Assembly: GCA_020081605.1 (NCBI GenBank)
Contig: JAHREC010000028.1
Location: 146,911 to 210,910, forward strand
From: Albifimbria verrucaria
Lineage: Eukaryota > Ascomycota > Sordariomycetes > Hypocreales > Stachybotryaceae
Length of the DNA stretch: 64,000 bases
Direction: 5' to 3'
Position 1 is the stretch's first letter, and the number at the start of each line of letters is the position of its first letter. The translations under genes were made by a program, and so were the position numbers. Below, in pieces: positions 22,233 to 34,860 of this stretch. The notes under the pieces were generated by a model. That model had not been told where the DNA came from, did no database searches, and worked only from the letters and a program-made list of their open reading frames with translations.

Positions 22233-24015
22233 TTAAACAGCTCACGTACAGTGACCCCAGTCACCAAGAAGAAAGGTGCCAATACCTGCCATCCATCATG
22301 CTCAGCGCGAGGAGATCCGCCCATACCCATGGCCGGCAATGGACTTATTGGGCATGCTCCATTATACGTCGAATATGAGACTCATGCCTTGATCCCCTGC
22401 AGTCAATAACGATATTTCATGCTTGTTTCGCGTCTCATCTCCTTAACACAACTTAGAAACAACAAAGGATGAAAAGCATTGGGAATTTTTAGAAAATAGT
22501 TCAGATAGTGAACAATGGTCTCTTCGTAGTTGGTGTTTCCTCCCTAAGTAGGGGATGTTTTTAGTGCCCTGCTAGACCCTGTATCTTGCTCGGTTAGTCG
22601 GCGACCCTTCCCATCAAATCGCCTCGTTTGACCCGTGCCCGGCCGATACTTTCACTGAACGCATGGTACGAGCAACCAAGCCCAGCCACGTGCCTATAAC
22701 CTCTATCAGTTCTGCCATTTGTAATATGTATGTTACTGTACTGCTTCTATGACAATACATTTTTCGCGAGGATGATCATCCAGAAACTGACCATGCTAAT
22801 CCCAGAATCGTTACCCGTGGTTCGTCCAAGATTGGATGCGTCGCCAAAGAGAACACTCTTCGCTTGCGTGCATAAATGGGCAGTTTAGAGTGTTTCCTGA
22901 AATATTGGGCACCATTAATGGTTCGCATGCCAAATGGGACGGGTATGCAACACCACCCTTCCCTTCCCTCCCCGGGAGGCCAGAACCAGGTAGTGTACAA
23001 ATCTGGTATATTGCGTTTCTAGGGTAAGACATAGTTCGGATCGGTCGCAACGACTCGAGTGCACAGCACCAGACTGATATTGCCTTGCACAAATAGGGAC
23101 AATTTCATTCTTGTGTTCCAGATACCTGGTCAGTTTGAACTTGCTGACTTGATCAACCATAATTCTATACATGGTGAAGCCTAAGGAGGAAAGCATTTCG
23201 TCCTTAGTGGTTCTGCAGTGAGTTTCAAACCATGAAGAGAAAAGCAGATTCTAGGGTCGGCAGTTGAGAGAAATACAAATATCTACACCGAAGCATGGAT
23301 CATGTGATTTACTACCTGATTGATATGTACAAGCATACGATAGATGGGGAGAGCGCCATGCATATAATCATAGCCGAGCGTCCGGATCAGAGAGATAGAT
23401 GCTAATGGATTTCATGAGCACGATTTGCAGTTGTATCACTGAAAGAACTTTTTATGCAGGACTAAAAAGCTGCTGCAATTACATATATCTTGATGATGTT
23501 ATATGAATGTAACTAAAACATCAGCCAGTGATGTCATCGCGCAAATAGCATACGAGTCAACGTGTCCTGAAACAAGAGGTGGTCCAGACATGGAAGGGTC
23601 AACTTGGCCATTTCACTTTATACTTTGCCCCTCTTTCCGTTTCTGCTTCAGTCTTCTCAGTAATTCTAAGTTGTACTCTTCCGCCACCGAGTTAATATCC
23701 CTAGATTATCCCGCGTTCCATCCATCCACCATTCCAGTCATTAATTCTAGGCTTCATGGCGATCCTTGTTCTCAGCACCCTACCACTTCGCTGCAGCTTT
23801 ATATCAAACAACCACGAACATTGATAACCCAATAATTTTCTCGTTTGCGCCACATAATTCCATGGCTTGAATTCGGGTTCCTTTCTGCTGGATAAAACAG
23901 ACCCTTCGTCTCTTGTGTTTCTATCACCCATTCACACTACAGGGCTTGGTCGCATGTAGCATTAGCAGGAACACCAGTACCTCCAGAATAAGAAACCCAG
24001 TACAATTAGAGGAGC
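22233..24015. other. Intergenic and WC-1-like 5' region
   Basis: No gene recognised on either strand. The part 23600-24000 is pyrimidine-rich and probably includes the leader of the WC-1-like gene. Confidence 0.45.
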
Positions 24016-26663
24016 ATGGTCCGTTTTGACTCAACGCCGTTCACGCAATCCTTTATGTCCACCATATGCTCTGACCCTAGCACGCTGAGCTCAATGGACT
24101 CTCTTGACGACATACTAAATGACCAGCAGGTTGAGAGGAGGTATCGATGCAGCATGCCACAGCATTATGTCAATGAAATGGCATATAGCCAACCGCAATA
24201 TGGAATATCCGCTACCAACATTGACGATATGACAGCTAAGAAGAGAGTCCATATTGACAGCGCCCTCGGTGACTTCCAGTTCAGCCCAGTCAAACCTACC
24301 ACGTTCTCTATCTTTGATATCTCCTGCGTGGATATGTACATCCAGCTGGACAGCCAACTTACTGACGACAATATTTATTCCGCCACGTCACCCCATTGGA
24401 TGGGTAGCGTGATCTCTTCGTCATCTGCCGACAGAAATACGAGGTTTACGTCAGAAGGCGCATCCGTTGAGCGGCACATATCATTTCCCGTGAACGCTAC
24501 ACCAGAAGCATTGATTGACATGGATGCCCGGGTCTCATGGAATCCGACTGAGACATGGGCTCAGGACTTCCCAATGGACATGAATCCTGTAAGAACCGCC
24601 GGAACGATGAACAATGCAGAAAAGGACATTTTGTACCACCAACAACACACCCGCTCCAAGCTCGTATCAACCGAGGTTCAATCTGACTCATTTAGTATTA
24701 ACAACAAACCATGTGAGTTCAATAATCGATTGGCACCTTCTCTCTCAGTACCCTCGCCCGGCTCCATAGGTTCACTGCAGCGTGGAAATACTCCCATTGT
24801 GGTCCAGCAGAGCTCTGCGTCTGACAGCATGACTTCAGCCACGACTACGACCCGGTACAGGAACAAAGAAAATATTTTCGACTACTTGACGAGCGGATTT
24901 GACGTGGTGAAGGCCTTATGGCTTGTTACAACCCGGAAAGATCCACAAATCGACCTTGGACCTGTGGATTTGTCTTGCGCCTTCGTCATCTGTGACGTTG
25001 ATATGGATGATTGCCCCATCGTTCATGTTTCCGACAACTTCCAAAGGTTGACAGGTTACAGCCGACACGAGGTTATCGGCCAAAATTGTCGTTTTCTCCA
25101 AGCACCGAGTGGAAACGTTGAAGCTGGTTCAAAACGAGAGTTTACAGACGATAGCACTCTCTACCAGCTAAAGAAGATGATTCACCAAGGTCTTGAGGTA
25201 CAACAGAGCATAATCAATTACCGAAAAGATGGTAAACCTTTCCTGAACCTCCTGACCTTGATACCAATTTCCTGGGATACCAAAGACATCCGTTACTTTA
25301 TCGGATTCCAGGTTGATATTGCTGAACACCCTGAAACCAAATCTGGCCAGGATTGGGACAATCTCAATATCAGTTACATACTCAGCCACATCAGTCAGTC
25401 CATTTGGACGCCAACCACCTCGGGTCAGTGGGGACTGGAAAGGGCGAGACACTGATTATTGATGATGGTTCAACGCTTTTTCCAAACCCTCATCCTGAAG
25501 GTCCGGTGTCTGATCTACATTGGCAGTTGTGTAATAAGATGCTATTTGGAACCACTGGCCATGTGGTGCATGTCTTATCTTCGAAGGGTATTTTCCTCTA
25601 CATTTCACCAGCATGCAAGCAAGTTCTTGAGTACAGTGTCACGGAGCTCGTTGGCCAATCACTTTCCTTCGTCTGTCACCCATACGATATTGTACCTGTC
25701 ACTCGTGAACTCAAGAACACGGCTACAGGAAATCCTGTCAATGTAACGTTTAGAATCCGCAGAAAGAACAGCGGCTATACATGGTTTGAAAGTTACGGAT
25801 CATTGTTATCTGAGAAAAGCAATGGCCGCAAGTGCATCCTACTAGTAGGCCGCAAGCGCCCCGTCTTCTCGCTCAGTCGGCAAAATTTGGAAGCAAACGG
25901 CGGCATTAGTGATTCCGAATTATGGACGAAGATATCCATCTCAGGCATGTTCCTCTTTGTATCATCCAATATCAAAGCCCTTCTAGGCTGGCAGCCAGAA
26001 ACCCTGATTGGTACAAGCATGCAAGATCTGATGCCGGAAAAGTCATGGTTGGGTTTTAGGCGTTCGATCGAGCAAGCCAGCAAGGATAAAATTGTCGCTT
26101 GCAAGCATGAAGTTAAGAACCGCCGGAATCAGGTCCTACAAGCACGGACAACTTTTTATCCTGGGGATGTAGTAGACGGACGGAACCCCTCGTTCCTTCT
26201 TGCTCAGACACAATTAATCAAGGCTTCTACCAGAAAAATCGCTTCAACGAACAGTACTGAGAGTGGACCAGGTGTCACGATGCAGAAGAGCAGTTCGTAT
26301 GTGTGTGTTACCGGCTTCGTGCCACAGCCAGCAGTCGGGGTCCTCAGTTCAGGTGTGCACGATATAGCCTTGGCGTCCGAAGACAACGTGTTTGACGAGC
26401 TGCGGCCGACAAAAAGCTCCAATTGGCAATTCGAGTCAAGACAGCTAGAGAAAAACAACCGCATTCTTGTGGAAGAACTCGGGAAATTATTAACCCACAA
26501 GAAGAAACATAAAAAGAGGAAGAGAGTCGGTAATATCATGCGTGGCTGTGCCAATTGTCATACCCAGAACACACCTGAATGGCGAAGAGGACCGAGCGGG
26601 CAGAGAGACCTCTGCAACAGCTGTGGCTTGCGCTGGGCCAAACAAGCAAAGAACCTCCTTTGA
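24016..26663 (+). CDS. White-collar-1-like LOV/PAS/GATA transcription factor
   Basis: The ATG at 24016 gives a long Ser/Thr-rich N-terminus. A LOV domain begins near residue 310 (CAFVICDVDMDDCPIVHVSD) and includes GQNCRFLQ with the flavin-adduct cysteine at residue 358. Two more PAS domains follow (DVVHVL-type element here VVHVLSSKGIFLYISPACK, and ISGMFLFVSSNIKALLGW). The protein ends in a GATA-type zinc finger CANCHTQNTPEWRRGPSG, CNSCGLRWAK. The frame breaks at GGG 25442-25444; one added G re-joins the two halves (WGLERGETL). It is a blue-light receptor and DNA-binding partner of WC-2 by family. No poly-Q activation tract is present, so it is shorter than Neurospora WC-1. It may be the sole WC-1 or a paralog. 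Confidence 0.85.
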
Positions 26664-27060
26664 TCTGTGGTGCGTCGATATCCGAGCTAACACATCACTA
26701 TTCTGGTCAGTTCCTCTTCGCAAGTCATGGTTTCCATGAACATGCAAAACAAAAGATCTGCATCCTCAATACACTCACCCTTCATTGATATACCCACCCT
26801 CAATTTTGTCGCATGATTTCCTACGTCACATGCATTATATCATCCGTCTGCAATCTTTTAGTCGGAATTGCGGCCTCATTAGCAACTTCACAAGCTGTGA
26901 TTGCTGTCGGGGCTATCAGGGCAACTAGCAAGTGATATGGTGCCCACGGGCCACATTCAACGGTGGCTAATTGGCTAACATCTGGTTGGATTTCGCTTAC
27001 ACCCTGGGTGCCTCTCTCAACTGTCTTCACCATCTTCTGCTGTACGATGGTTGGGAGACT
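26664..27060 (+). pseudogene. SUR7-like pseudogene fragment
   Basis: Bases about 26830-27060 encode LVGIAASLATSQAVIAVGAI then ATSK, a stop, YGAHG and later IFCC. This corresponds to TM3-TM4 of the SUR7-like gene at 5994-6784 (GVAASLVTAQAVIVVGAVEA, TSKWYDAH). A nonsense codon replaces the Trp after ATSK and the frame shifts again before the last segment. Only the 3' quarter of the gene is left. Confidence 0.75.
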
Positions 27061-27573
27061 CTACTCTTCCATCGCCAATTTTATTACAACCATGCTGTAG
27101 TTCATGAATACCTACAAGGGTTGCGCAGGAGGAGTTTCAGGAATTAAAGGTGGAATAAGATGGTTTTTTTTTTTTTTTTGAGTCTTTAGAGTGCCTTCAT
27201 GATACTTTGTGTCCAAGAGAGCGTGTAGGCCATTGTTGTCAAAGGGCCGATTACCAGGCCTATATGCCTGAAAAGCTAGAAGTGCTCGATAGCCGAGAGT
27301 CGTGTTGTATGTTACTTGAAGAGTGGCTACATATAAGGCGCCGTCTAGCCCCTTGTGGGTTCTGGAGCTGTGGTCATCAAAAACGTCCTGCCATATCGGT
27401 TACACTGGGCTCGAAGCTAGGGCAGCAAAAATGTCGCCGACAGTCGGGGAAGAGCTGACCGATGTCAAGAGTGCCGTGTAAAGGCATACAATGCTACGTT
27501 AATAATGGTGCCCATGACAGCCTGCACCAGGAGGCCGGCATTGCGTGCCCTGCTTGAGAATAGACTCATGTTA
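27061..27573. other. Spacer with poly-T tract
   Basis: A run of 16 T lies at 27164-27179. No gene recognised. Confidence 0.5.
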
Positions 27574-27829
27574 TCCCCTTGAGGCCGGTAAGCTGCAGAC
27601 TAAGTAGCAAACCAGTAAATTGACCAATTGGAACCGGATAAAAACTAGATACATAGAAGGCCTAGTAAATTAGCCGATAATAGATGTACCGGCATTGCCC
27701 CTCTCTACATGTAGTTACATCACGATAATTGTATGAATCAGAGATTCAACGAGTTGCTTCATGTACTAACGCATGACTAAGACGTTGTGGGGCTTCTACT
27801 TGGTCTGCAGCTTACCGGCCTCAAGGGGA
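27574..27829. mobile_element. 256-bp MITE with 34-bp inverted repeats and TA flanks
   Basis: The left end 27574-27607 begins TCCCCTTGAGGCCGGTA. The right end 27796-27829 is its reverse complement with one mismatch in 34. A TA dinucleotide flanks each end (27572-27573 and 27830-27831), the target duplication of Tc1/mariner-pogo elements. The 190-bp interior has no coding capacity. It is a non-autonomous element. Confidence 0.85.
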
Positions 27830-27831
27830 TA

Positions 27832-28564
27832 CAACACCCAATAGGACCCCACTCTGAATACTGCTAGAAAAGATCCTAAACACCCTCACTGGGAGATAGT
27901 TAACTGTATGTAAAGCAGTTGTAGATCATATATCATTGTATTTTTGTTTTCATCTTTTTCGAGTACCTCGCACATTGAGAACTCTTACCTTCGTTTCGAT
28001 CACGAGCAACTTAATTAGACTACACTGCATCTTTCTTAACAATATCGCATTCATGTCTGTAGGCAATCATGCTTGTTTGGGCTTTATCAAGCTTGTTACA
28101 CTAGCCCAAGGCCAGCCAATAATCAGTATCCTCAGTACATAGTCGTATATTTAAATCACAGCTAACTGACTAAACAGTACGATCGAGAGGTCTTAAAAAT
28201 GCAAAGTGCAGGATGCCTCACCTGCGCTTTGAAAGACAAATAGGTCTGTGTTATTCCGGGCCGTGCTTGTGGATAGTTATAGTTTGAATTCGAAGAAATA
28301 AGGTCTAAGAGCTTCGCCCTAGCATAGCGACGCACTGTACGGGCAAAGGACGTGGCCGTTGGGGCAAATTGAACTGTCTGCGCATCATTTTCGCGGATAT
28401 CTTGTGGAATCTACGTTGACTGCATCACGAAGTCAATCGGAATCACAGTAAAATCTGCGGCAGAGAGTCCTGGCGATCTTGCCACATGGCAAGCAATATG
28501 GCGTGAAAAAGCTCGGACCTCGCTTCATACAGGAATCAACTAGTTATATTAAAGATGGTATCTA
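27832..28564. other. No gene recognised
   Basis: AT-rich spacer. The 3' part is presumably the 3' UTR of the endosulfine gene. Confidence 0.45.
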
Positions 28565-29021
28565 CTATGGTATAACGTTGTTGTCCGGTTTTAAATCTCC
28601 ATGTTCAGACTGAGTTTGAGTGGCCATCTTCTCTCGAAGATGGCTAGCTGTGCTTGATTTGGTTTCTTTCTCATCCCGAACATCCTGACTAGTGTCACCA
28701 TCAACATTGCTAGAATCTGGTGTGGGGGCTGAGGGATGTGATATATTTCTCCTCAGGGGATGTTCGTTGCCAGTCTCCACGGGCCCAATACTCGAGGGCT
28801 CACTCGCTTGCGCCAGGGCAAAGTCACCGGAGTCAAAATATTTCCCTCGCTGGCATTATGGCTGAATTAGCCTGGTGATGGCCTTCTCCCAGTGCCTTGA
28901 TGCATTTTCCCACCCCTAATTGATGATGGAGTAGGTTTCCTCTGGTTATCGCCGTTCCGTACTTGCGTAAGAGGTTCTTATCCCTGTCAGTAGGGTGATC
29001 CGCATTTTTGGCAGAATCCAT
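28565..29021 (-). CDS. igo1: Endosulfine (Igo1/ARPP-19 family)
   Basis: Two exons, 29021-28914 and 28849-28565, with a 64-nt intron (GTGGGA..CCAG), give 130 residues. Exon 1 carries DRDKNLLRKYG and RGNLLHHQL, exon 2 opens with KYFDSGDFAL. FDSGD is the signature of endosulfines; its Ser is the residue phosphorylated by Greatwall/Rim15 kinases, after which the protein inhibits PP2A-B55 and controls mitotic entry and quiescence. The tail is disordered and polar (HPLRRNISHPSAP). Exon phases agree exactly. The usual LPT of the N-terminal helix reads AIT here. Confidence 0.88.
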
Positions 29022-30387
29022 ATCTGCAATTCCGTGTGTAGGAAAGAGGTCGAAACAGAAATGAGTTGATGAGGCACAGTATTATAAGCACACCAGAAGT
29101 GGAATGCCGTCATCCTTTCGTAACCCCCGCAATAACCCGAAGGTGCGTGGCCAGAAATAGAGAAGGTAGCGTTAACTTAGTAGATACTACAGGTGGATTT
29201 GTATTAGTTCAGGTTTCCCACCACTCACTACTGCCCTTCGGCTGATGGTAACATGCTCAATACGCCAGGTCTCTGCCGACGGACGTAGAATCAGGGCTTT
29301 CTGTGCATGTGCAAGACAGTTGAGGCGGACATATGGTGTCACTATAGGGCGAGGTTCCTCATTTTGGAAATGGTTCGATGGGAGTCTTGTTTAATGTATA
29401 CTATTGATAGTTGATACTCTTCTAACTAGCCACCAGGAGACGAAACCCAGCTATACTTGTTGTCTACCCGGTTGGAGCGCTGGAGCGAAGCGCTCCTTGC
29501 CTCATCGGTTCTTTTTTCGGTCCCTTCCTGTATCAATTTACATTTGCATCGGCTGGCCTGTCTCTCCCTATGGTCACATTTTAATGCTAACCACTTGCCG
29601 CCGATACGTTCCACGCTTCCGGCCTCGACCAGTTTCCTATTTACTATGAGAAACCCCGGTGGTGTCCTTTGGGTGGTTCCATAAAAAGTTACCATCGGCG
29701 TACATTCACTCAGATACTGTCTCCCAGTCACCGACTCTGGTAAGACTTTAGGCCCTGAGAGCTGTACCTTGGTGTTTATGCGTGTGCGTGTGTGTATATT
29801 TGACGCCCTGCGGACGCGCATCGGGCGTGCTACACTATGACCGATTAACCTACTTACCTGCGAAAATTCACTCATTGGAAATACAAAGTTGACCGGTTTT
29901 AGTGATGATCAACCATTTCTTTAACGTTACCGGACACAGTTCGTCCAACAGTGGTGCGTCCTGTAAGGCTACCTAATGCAAAGAGCAAGCGGCCCTAGTG
30001 GCTAATGTGGAATAATGTTGACATCTGCCACCCATTGACTTGTCCCCTTGATGGTGAGGGCCTCAACATGTAATATCCACGCTATGACATTAAATTAACC
30101 CATAGGTTCAAATCACAGTATCTTGTGATCCCACATCCGCGCCACGCATTGTAAAAAAACTGACGGCCCTCAGATACGATTAACGTTATGCTCCTCTGAG
30201 CTTGCAACGTCGATAGACTTTTTGACCTCTTCCATTGTGAAGTTGTAGTGCCCGTAAAACAAGCTGGTGATACTCTTGGAATAAACTAACGAAACTTATG
30301 TTCCGATGTGGAAATGACAACAGAGCGCGAAGGAGCGGTCGAAATCGCAAAATCGTCAATGTCGAGTTCTGTCGAACTAGTCGTGCA
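29022..30387. other. Intergenic region
   Basis: A 149-codon minus-strand frame at 29426-29875 is rich in Arg and Ser and has no recognisable domain. I do not call a gene. Confidence 0.4.
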
Positions 30388-30911
30388 CTAACATATTTTC
30401 GGCTTATCGAAGGAGAGTGCTGCAAAGAGTCGTGGCCAGATGAGATGGAAAGTCGCTTGTGCCTCTCGTGGAGTCTTGTGGTGCATCGTTGGTGAAGCCA
30501 ACTCGAGAAACTGAGTAAAGACTGGGCCGTCCAAAAGCTCGACGACACATTTGTCTGCATCGCGAAGTTCAGAGGGATGCGGGTTCGCAAGAATACTGTT
30601 GCCCGAAGCGAGCAGTAGATGGTCCCGTACGTGGCTCGAAATATTGAGTTCCCGCGGAGCCCGATAAACAATATAAGTTTGCATTAGTTCTTCCCACAAG
30701 GCAGATAGATGACGCTGTCCTTGCTGCGATTGTGCAGTGGTTTTTACGAGCTCATTGTATGAAGCCGTGTATTTTTAACATCCAGGTTGAACTCCAACAA
30801 TTCTAGACAGTACCTCCTTGATAAGTAAGAGGCAAAGGAATCTAGAGTCCATGGTGGCGGTGATGCATTGAGTAGTACCTCGTTAAGGGTAGGTAATGGA
30901 GAATCAATCAT
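30388..30911 (-). CDS. RGS-domain protein
   Basis: The ATG at 30911 starts MIDSPLPTLNEVLLNASPPP, the standard lead-in of a fungal RGS fold, followed by YLSRRYCLELLEFNLD. One A is missing from the run of five (T run 30772-30776). Restoring it gives VKKYTASYNELVK, and the fold continues with LWEELMQTYIV, PRELNISSHVRDHLL and VVELLDGPVFTQFLE. The protein ends about 35 residues later. RGS proteins speed GTP hydrolysis by G-alpha subunits, which in moulds steer growth, conidiation and secondary metabolism. This is a short form with only the RGS module and a tail. Confidence 0.72.
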
Positions 30912-31185
30912 GTTTAGATATAGAAGTATGAAGAGAAAACGAGTTGGCGGAGGATAATAGTTAGCAATATCTTAAAGATTTCAGTCTAGTTTTCTACAGA
31001 TGACATTTTTGTCGACCTGGACCTGATTTATTGTACACTTGCCTTGGATGCGCGTCATGTGGCAAGATGCAGTAGCCTGACTCATTAAGTCTAGACGCTA
31101 ATTCCGTATGGAAATATGGAAATTACTGCTGTGTCCGAGGCAGTTGAAAAGCTTAAGCGGCGGAGCAAACTACCCAAGCCACGAA

Positions 31186-31620
31186 TCAGTACTGAACTGC
31201 TGCTGTGTTAACGCTCAACGGAATATCGTACGGTCCCCAAATTGGGCTGTATGAGGATGGATTAGTGCGATTACCAATCATTATGAACAATATCGCAGCG
31301 TTTGACCACCCCATATTTATGCGACCGACTTCATGTTGGGCTACCGGAAAATCCACAATCTGTGCCTGCGCTAGGCAACCTTCTTCCCTAAGTTGCCTGT
31401 TCTTCTCGAGGAAGCGAATACTAAGTTGCCTGTTCTTCTTGAGGAACCGAATATATTCTGTCGCTTGGCCCAGGACCTCGCCCTTTGTACTCTGGGTCTT
31501 TAGCTTTAGATTGGGGCCGCTTGCCCTGAGGGCGGCAATTTTGTCGTTCAGATTTGTCCTGTACTTTTTCTCGGTGGTGCTGCGAACCATACTTTCGGCG
31601 GGCATTCTTCTCATGCGCAT
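31186..31620 (-). CDS. bHLH transcription factor, SREBP-like region
   Basis: The helix-loop-helix reads EKKYRTNLNDKIAALR, loop, GEVLGQATEYIRFLKKN. The Tyr in the basic helix (KKYR) is the mark of SREBP-type factors that bind both E-boxes and sterol elements. After helix 2 a 33-bp in-frame tandem duplication (31393-31458) repeats the eleven residues RFL.KNRQLS/R. Upstream, the neighbouring frame to 31741 has a basic, Gln/Arg-rich sequence (GDAHEKNARRK) that looks like the natural lead-in, so a base is probably missing around 31580. The basic region immediately before EKKYR is atypical (VRSTT). A weak hydrophobic stretch follows; no second SREBP module is seen. Confidence 0.6.
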   Translation of the reverse strand: MRMRRMPAESMVRSTTEKKYRTNLNDKIAALRASGPNLKLKTQSTKGEVLGQATEYIRFLKKNRQLSIRFLEKNRQLREEGCLAQAQIVDFPVAQHEVGRINMGWSNAAILFIMIGNRTNPSSYSPIWGPYDIPLSVNTAAVQY

Positions 31621-31741
31621 CGCCCTGGTAATTGACGGAAACTTGCGTTTTTGACTGGCAGCCTCTAGGAGGAGGGTACATTCGCTGGTTGAAGATGACG
31701 CTTGGTTTACTGGTATTTCGTGGTCGGTGAATGTCGAGCAT

Positions 31742-34700
31742 CTCTGACCACTATGAAGTGAATAGTCCTGGGAGTGGGCGCATATGGCAATCTTTTGAGG
31801 TCATTTCTCAAGACGAAGCGCCAGATATGTGGCAGAAATCGTTTCTGAGGAATTTAACTGCTGTGACTGGTAGTCGAGCTAAATTAATCGCATATCTTTA
31901 GATCATTGTGAAAGGTTCTGCAAGTGGTGACCACAATACGCTGTCAATCAAATGGCCGACTCACCGTACTCGTCACTAGTGTATATCCGGGGCAAGCTTC
32001 CGTCCTAACACTTCAACAAAATTCAGACTGATCGTATCAATGTTACGGTATATTCGCATACCACACAATGTATCTTCCGTACATAAAGTTAGATTTTCCT
32101 ACCCAATCATTTGATTACTTTCGAACTAGCCGCGTGTATCTAGCGACAATGCTAGGACTCGTATAATAATTCTTTGGTGAGATAATATTCATATGTTTCA
32201 TCCTGTCCTAGCTGATTGAAACCCAGTTTGCTGCAGCACTCTGGCTGGAGAATCTTGAGGAACACAGCTAACATTATAGAATATCAAACATCGAAGCCCT
32301 ACGCTTGGGTGACTTTTAGACCACAATAACACGATGGCAGCTATGGGTCGCTATTAGAGCACCAGCTGTGGTCCATCGAATTTCAATACATGGTGGACGA
32401 GAATTTGCTTCATCAACCGTTGACGTTTCAATGGGCTCTTGCCAACTGATTGCAAGCTCAAACTAAGTAACAACTGGAATGTGTTAAAAGTGGTTCATAT
32501 ACCGACCTCGTCTCGGCTCATACAGAAGAAATTCCAGGCAGCCGATGTCTATTTTCATACGAAGGGATTATGCTGATTAACAATGCTAGTTACAAACGTG
32601 GGAAAAGTTGATTGAAATGGGTTACTTTGGAGCATCATGACGCACTCAATACGAGTTACGATAAGCATCAGTCATAGCCATATTTTGGTTCCCGGCAGCC
32701 ACCGTTCCAGTCCCAGCACATTAGGGATTTGTGTTTTCAGGGAAGAATGCTGTGGGGAGAGAGATGAGAGTAAATCTAACAGTTTACTGCATAATTATTT
32801 CTCGAAAACAACCGCCGAACCCCTCTCCTGTGATACGAGCAGGAACACTCACAGCTGAATAAGTAAGCGGATGTTGTATAAATACTTTCTCGCTGCCGCT
32901 GTCGCTAACAACCTACAGAGTCGCACCTTCTGCAGGATCCCTAAAACAGAATCCGCACCGAATGCTCAATAACGCTTGAACTTGATAACCTGTAGCATAA
33001 TTGACCGGAGCCTGAAACCATAAACTAGTCACTGACTTGGCCTCAAGCCTGTAGGGCCAACCATACTAGCTTGGGAAGTTTTGGTGGAAACCGGTTTTGT
33101 AATCTTGTAATATGACACTCTCTGAGGCGCCTAACCCCTGATTTAACCTCTGCAATGCGACCCGGCCAGTGAATCGACTGTTACATGCCACGTGCGATTC
33201 TGGTCAGATCATATTGATGAACAGGAAAATGAAAAAGCAATGTAAAATGTCGGGGGCTGATATCGTATCTGCCAGCTACACCTCACCGTTTCGCAATCAT
33301 CACTGTTTAGGCTTTACTCGTCCCAATCCGCCTTCTGGTGAAATAATTTCAAATTATCATAGTCAATGAAACTATAGTAAATGTGTTAGTATTCTTCTGA
33401 AAGGTTCAAGCAACAACTAGTACAGGATAACCATGGTAGAGTTGAATATCGATCTTGGTCCCGTTGAACGGGATGACTGAGCTGATGGTTCGGAAATTCT
33501 GGCCAACGTACGACGTAGTGGGCTGTTGCAAGGTCTTACGACACGCAACTATAGGCTCATTATCGACTTAGAAAAGCCCATGTACTTCTGGCTATAGTAC
33601 GGTCGAATTGGGTCTGACATTGCAAAACAGGGCAAAGGGTCCAGTCCAAATCTACCAGATGTCATTAGACGTGAATAATCTATGTTGGCTTCCCCTCCAT
33701 CCATTCCATGCAGTTCGGAGTTGGTTGCCTACGATGGATTATTTCGTGCTACCTGTTTAGCGTTACAAGCCCATCTCGGAACCACGTCCTCATAATTCAG
33801 CACAAACCCACGAGGTTTCTTCACAAACCAATCCTAGCCTCATCATCTAGAAACAGAAAACTTTGGATTACCAAAACTGCCGTGAGAGTCCTGACATCGA
33901 ACCAAGACAGCCCTTTGCCGATGCGTATTGCCTCAACCACGTGCTATCAAGTTCACAATTGTAGTAGTGTCCATATGAAATTCGTCCCGTTGACTGAGAG
34001 TATGTTTGAAAACTCACTGTTGCGTACGTTAAGAAGGATAGCAAACAAGATCTCCTGCTGGAGCCGTGATATACGTGCAAAAGGTCCGGCTGGCTAGAAT
34101 TGCAAATAGAGGGTTAATGCATCGGCAAGCTGACGAAGTATGTTGACTAGGAGTTAGATTGGAAGTTCTTCTAGATGACAAAAGTCGATCCAACCTTAAT
34201 CTTCCACGCTAAGATCATTGCTCGTTATTTCCAATTTTTGAAATTGTTCTGCTTGGAAATGATAGTATTGTCGGCACTGTATCTCCACGATTGATTTAGA
34301 GGCCAATGGCATTGCCAACTTGAGGAGCTAATGGTTTATTGGGAAGAGAGTTAGAAACAAGCCGATGGCGAGCCAGATGATGCATTTATAGGCAGCCATC
34401 GTCACAAATTACCATCTGCTATTACCCTTTTTTACTGCTAGCTCTGATATGAGAGTAGTGGATTATGGTGTGCATCACTATATCGCATGTTTGACGAACA
34501 ACCTTGACCAGCAAATAGTGAGCTATTAAGCTCAACCATTCCTAACCTGGAGGAAGATTGGCACAGTCATAGGTGTTGCAGTGCTAAACTATCCTAAGCA
34601 TATGTAAATACTCGAGGAGCTTAGTTGAATGGGTGCCTTCAGTATCAGAAATATTCCTGATCTTAGATCTTGGGAATTGTACAGTAGGTGGTCGAAATTA

Positions 34701-34860
34701 GCGCCAAGCACCTGAGCCGGCAGTAGACTTAGTCATTATGAACGACCCTTTCAGAAACCAATGAGATTAGTTAGGATAATGTTATCAAATGCTACAATGG
34801 AACATTATTATCGGATAAGAAAGGCACCTGGAAAATACAGTAAGAGGTCAAGGTAGATCA
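31742..34860. other. Three kilobases without a recognisable gene
   Basis: Only short frames (for example 32637-32858 and 33708-34097) with no domain, no consistent splice pattern and no repeat noticed. Confidence 0.5.

Noticed and set aside
29340..29356. CACTATAGGG, resembling a phage T7 promoter
   Set aside because: Partial match in fungal intergenic DNA; coincidence is the simplest reading.
30095..30130. GGTTCAAATC as a tRNA T-loop
   Set aside because: Flanking bases do not form a T-stem, acceptor stem or anticodon arm.
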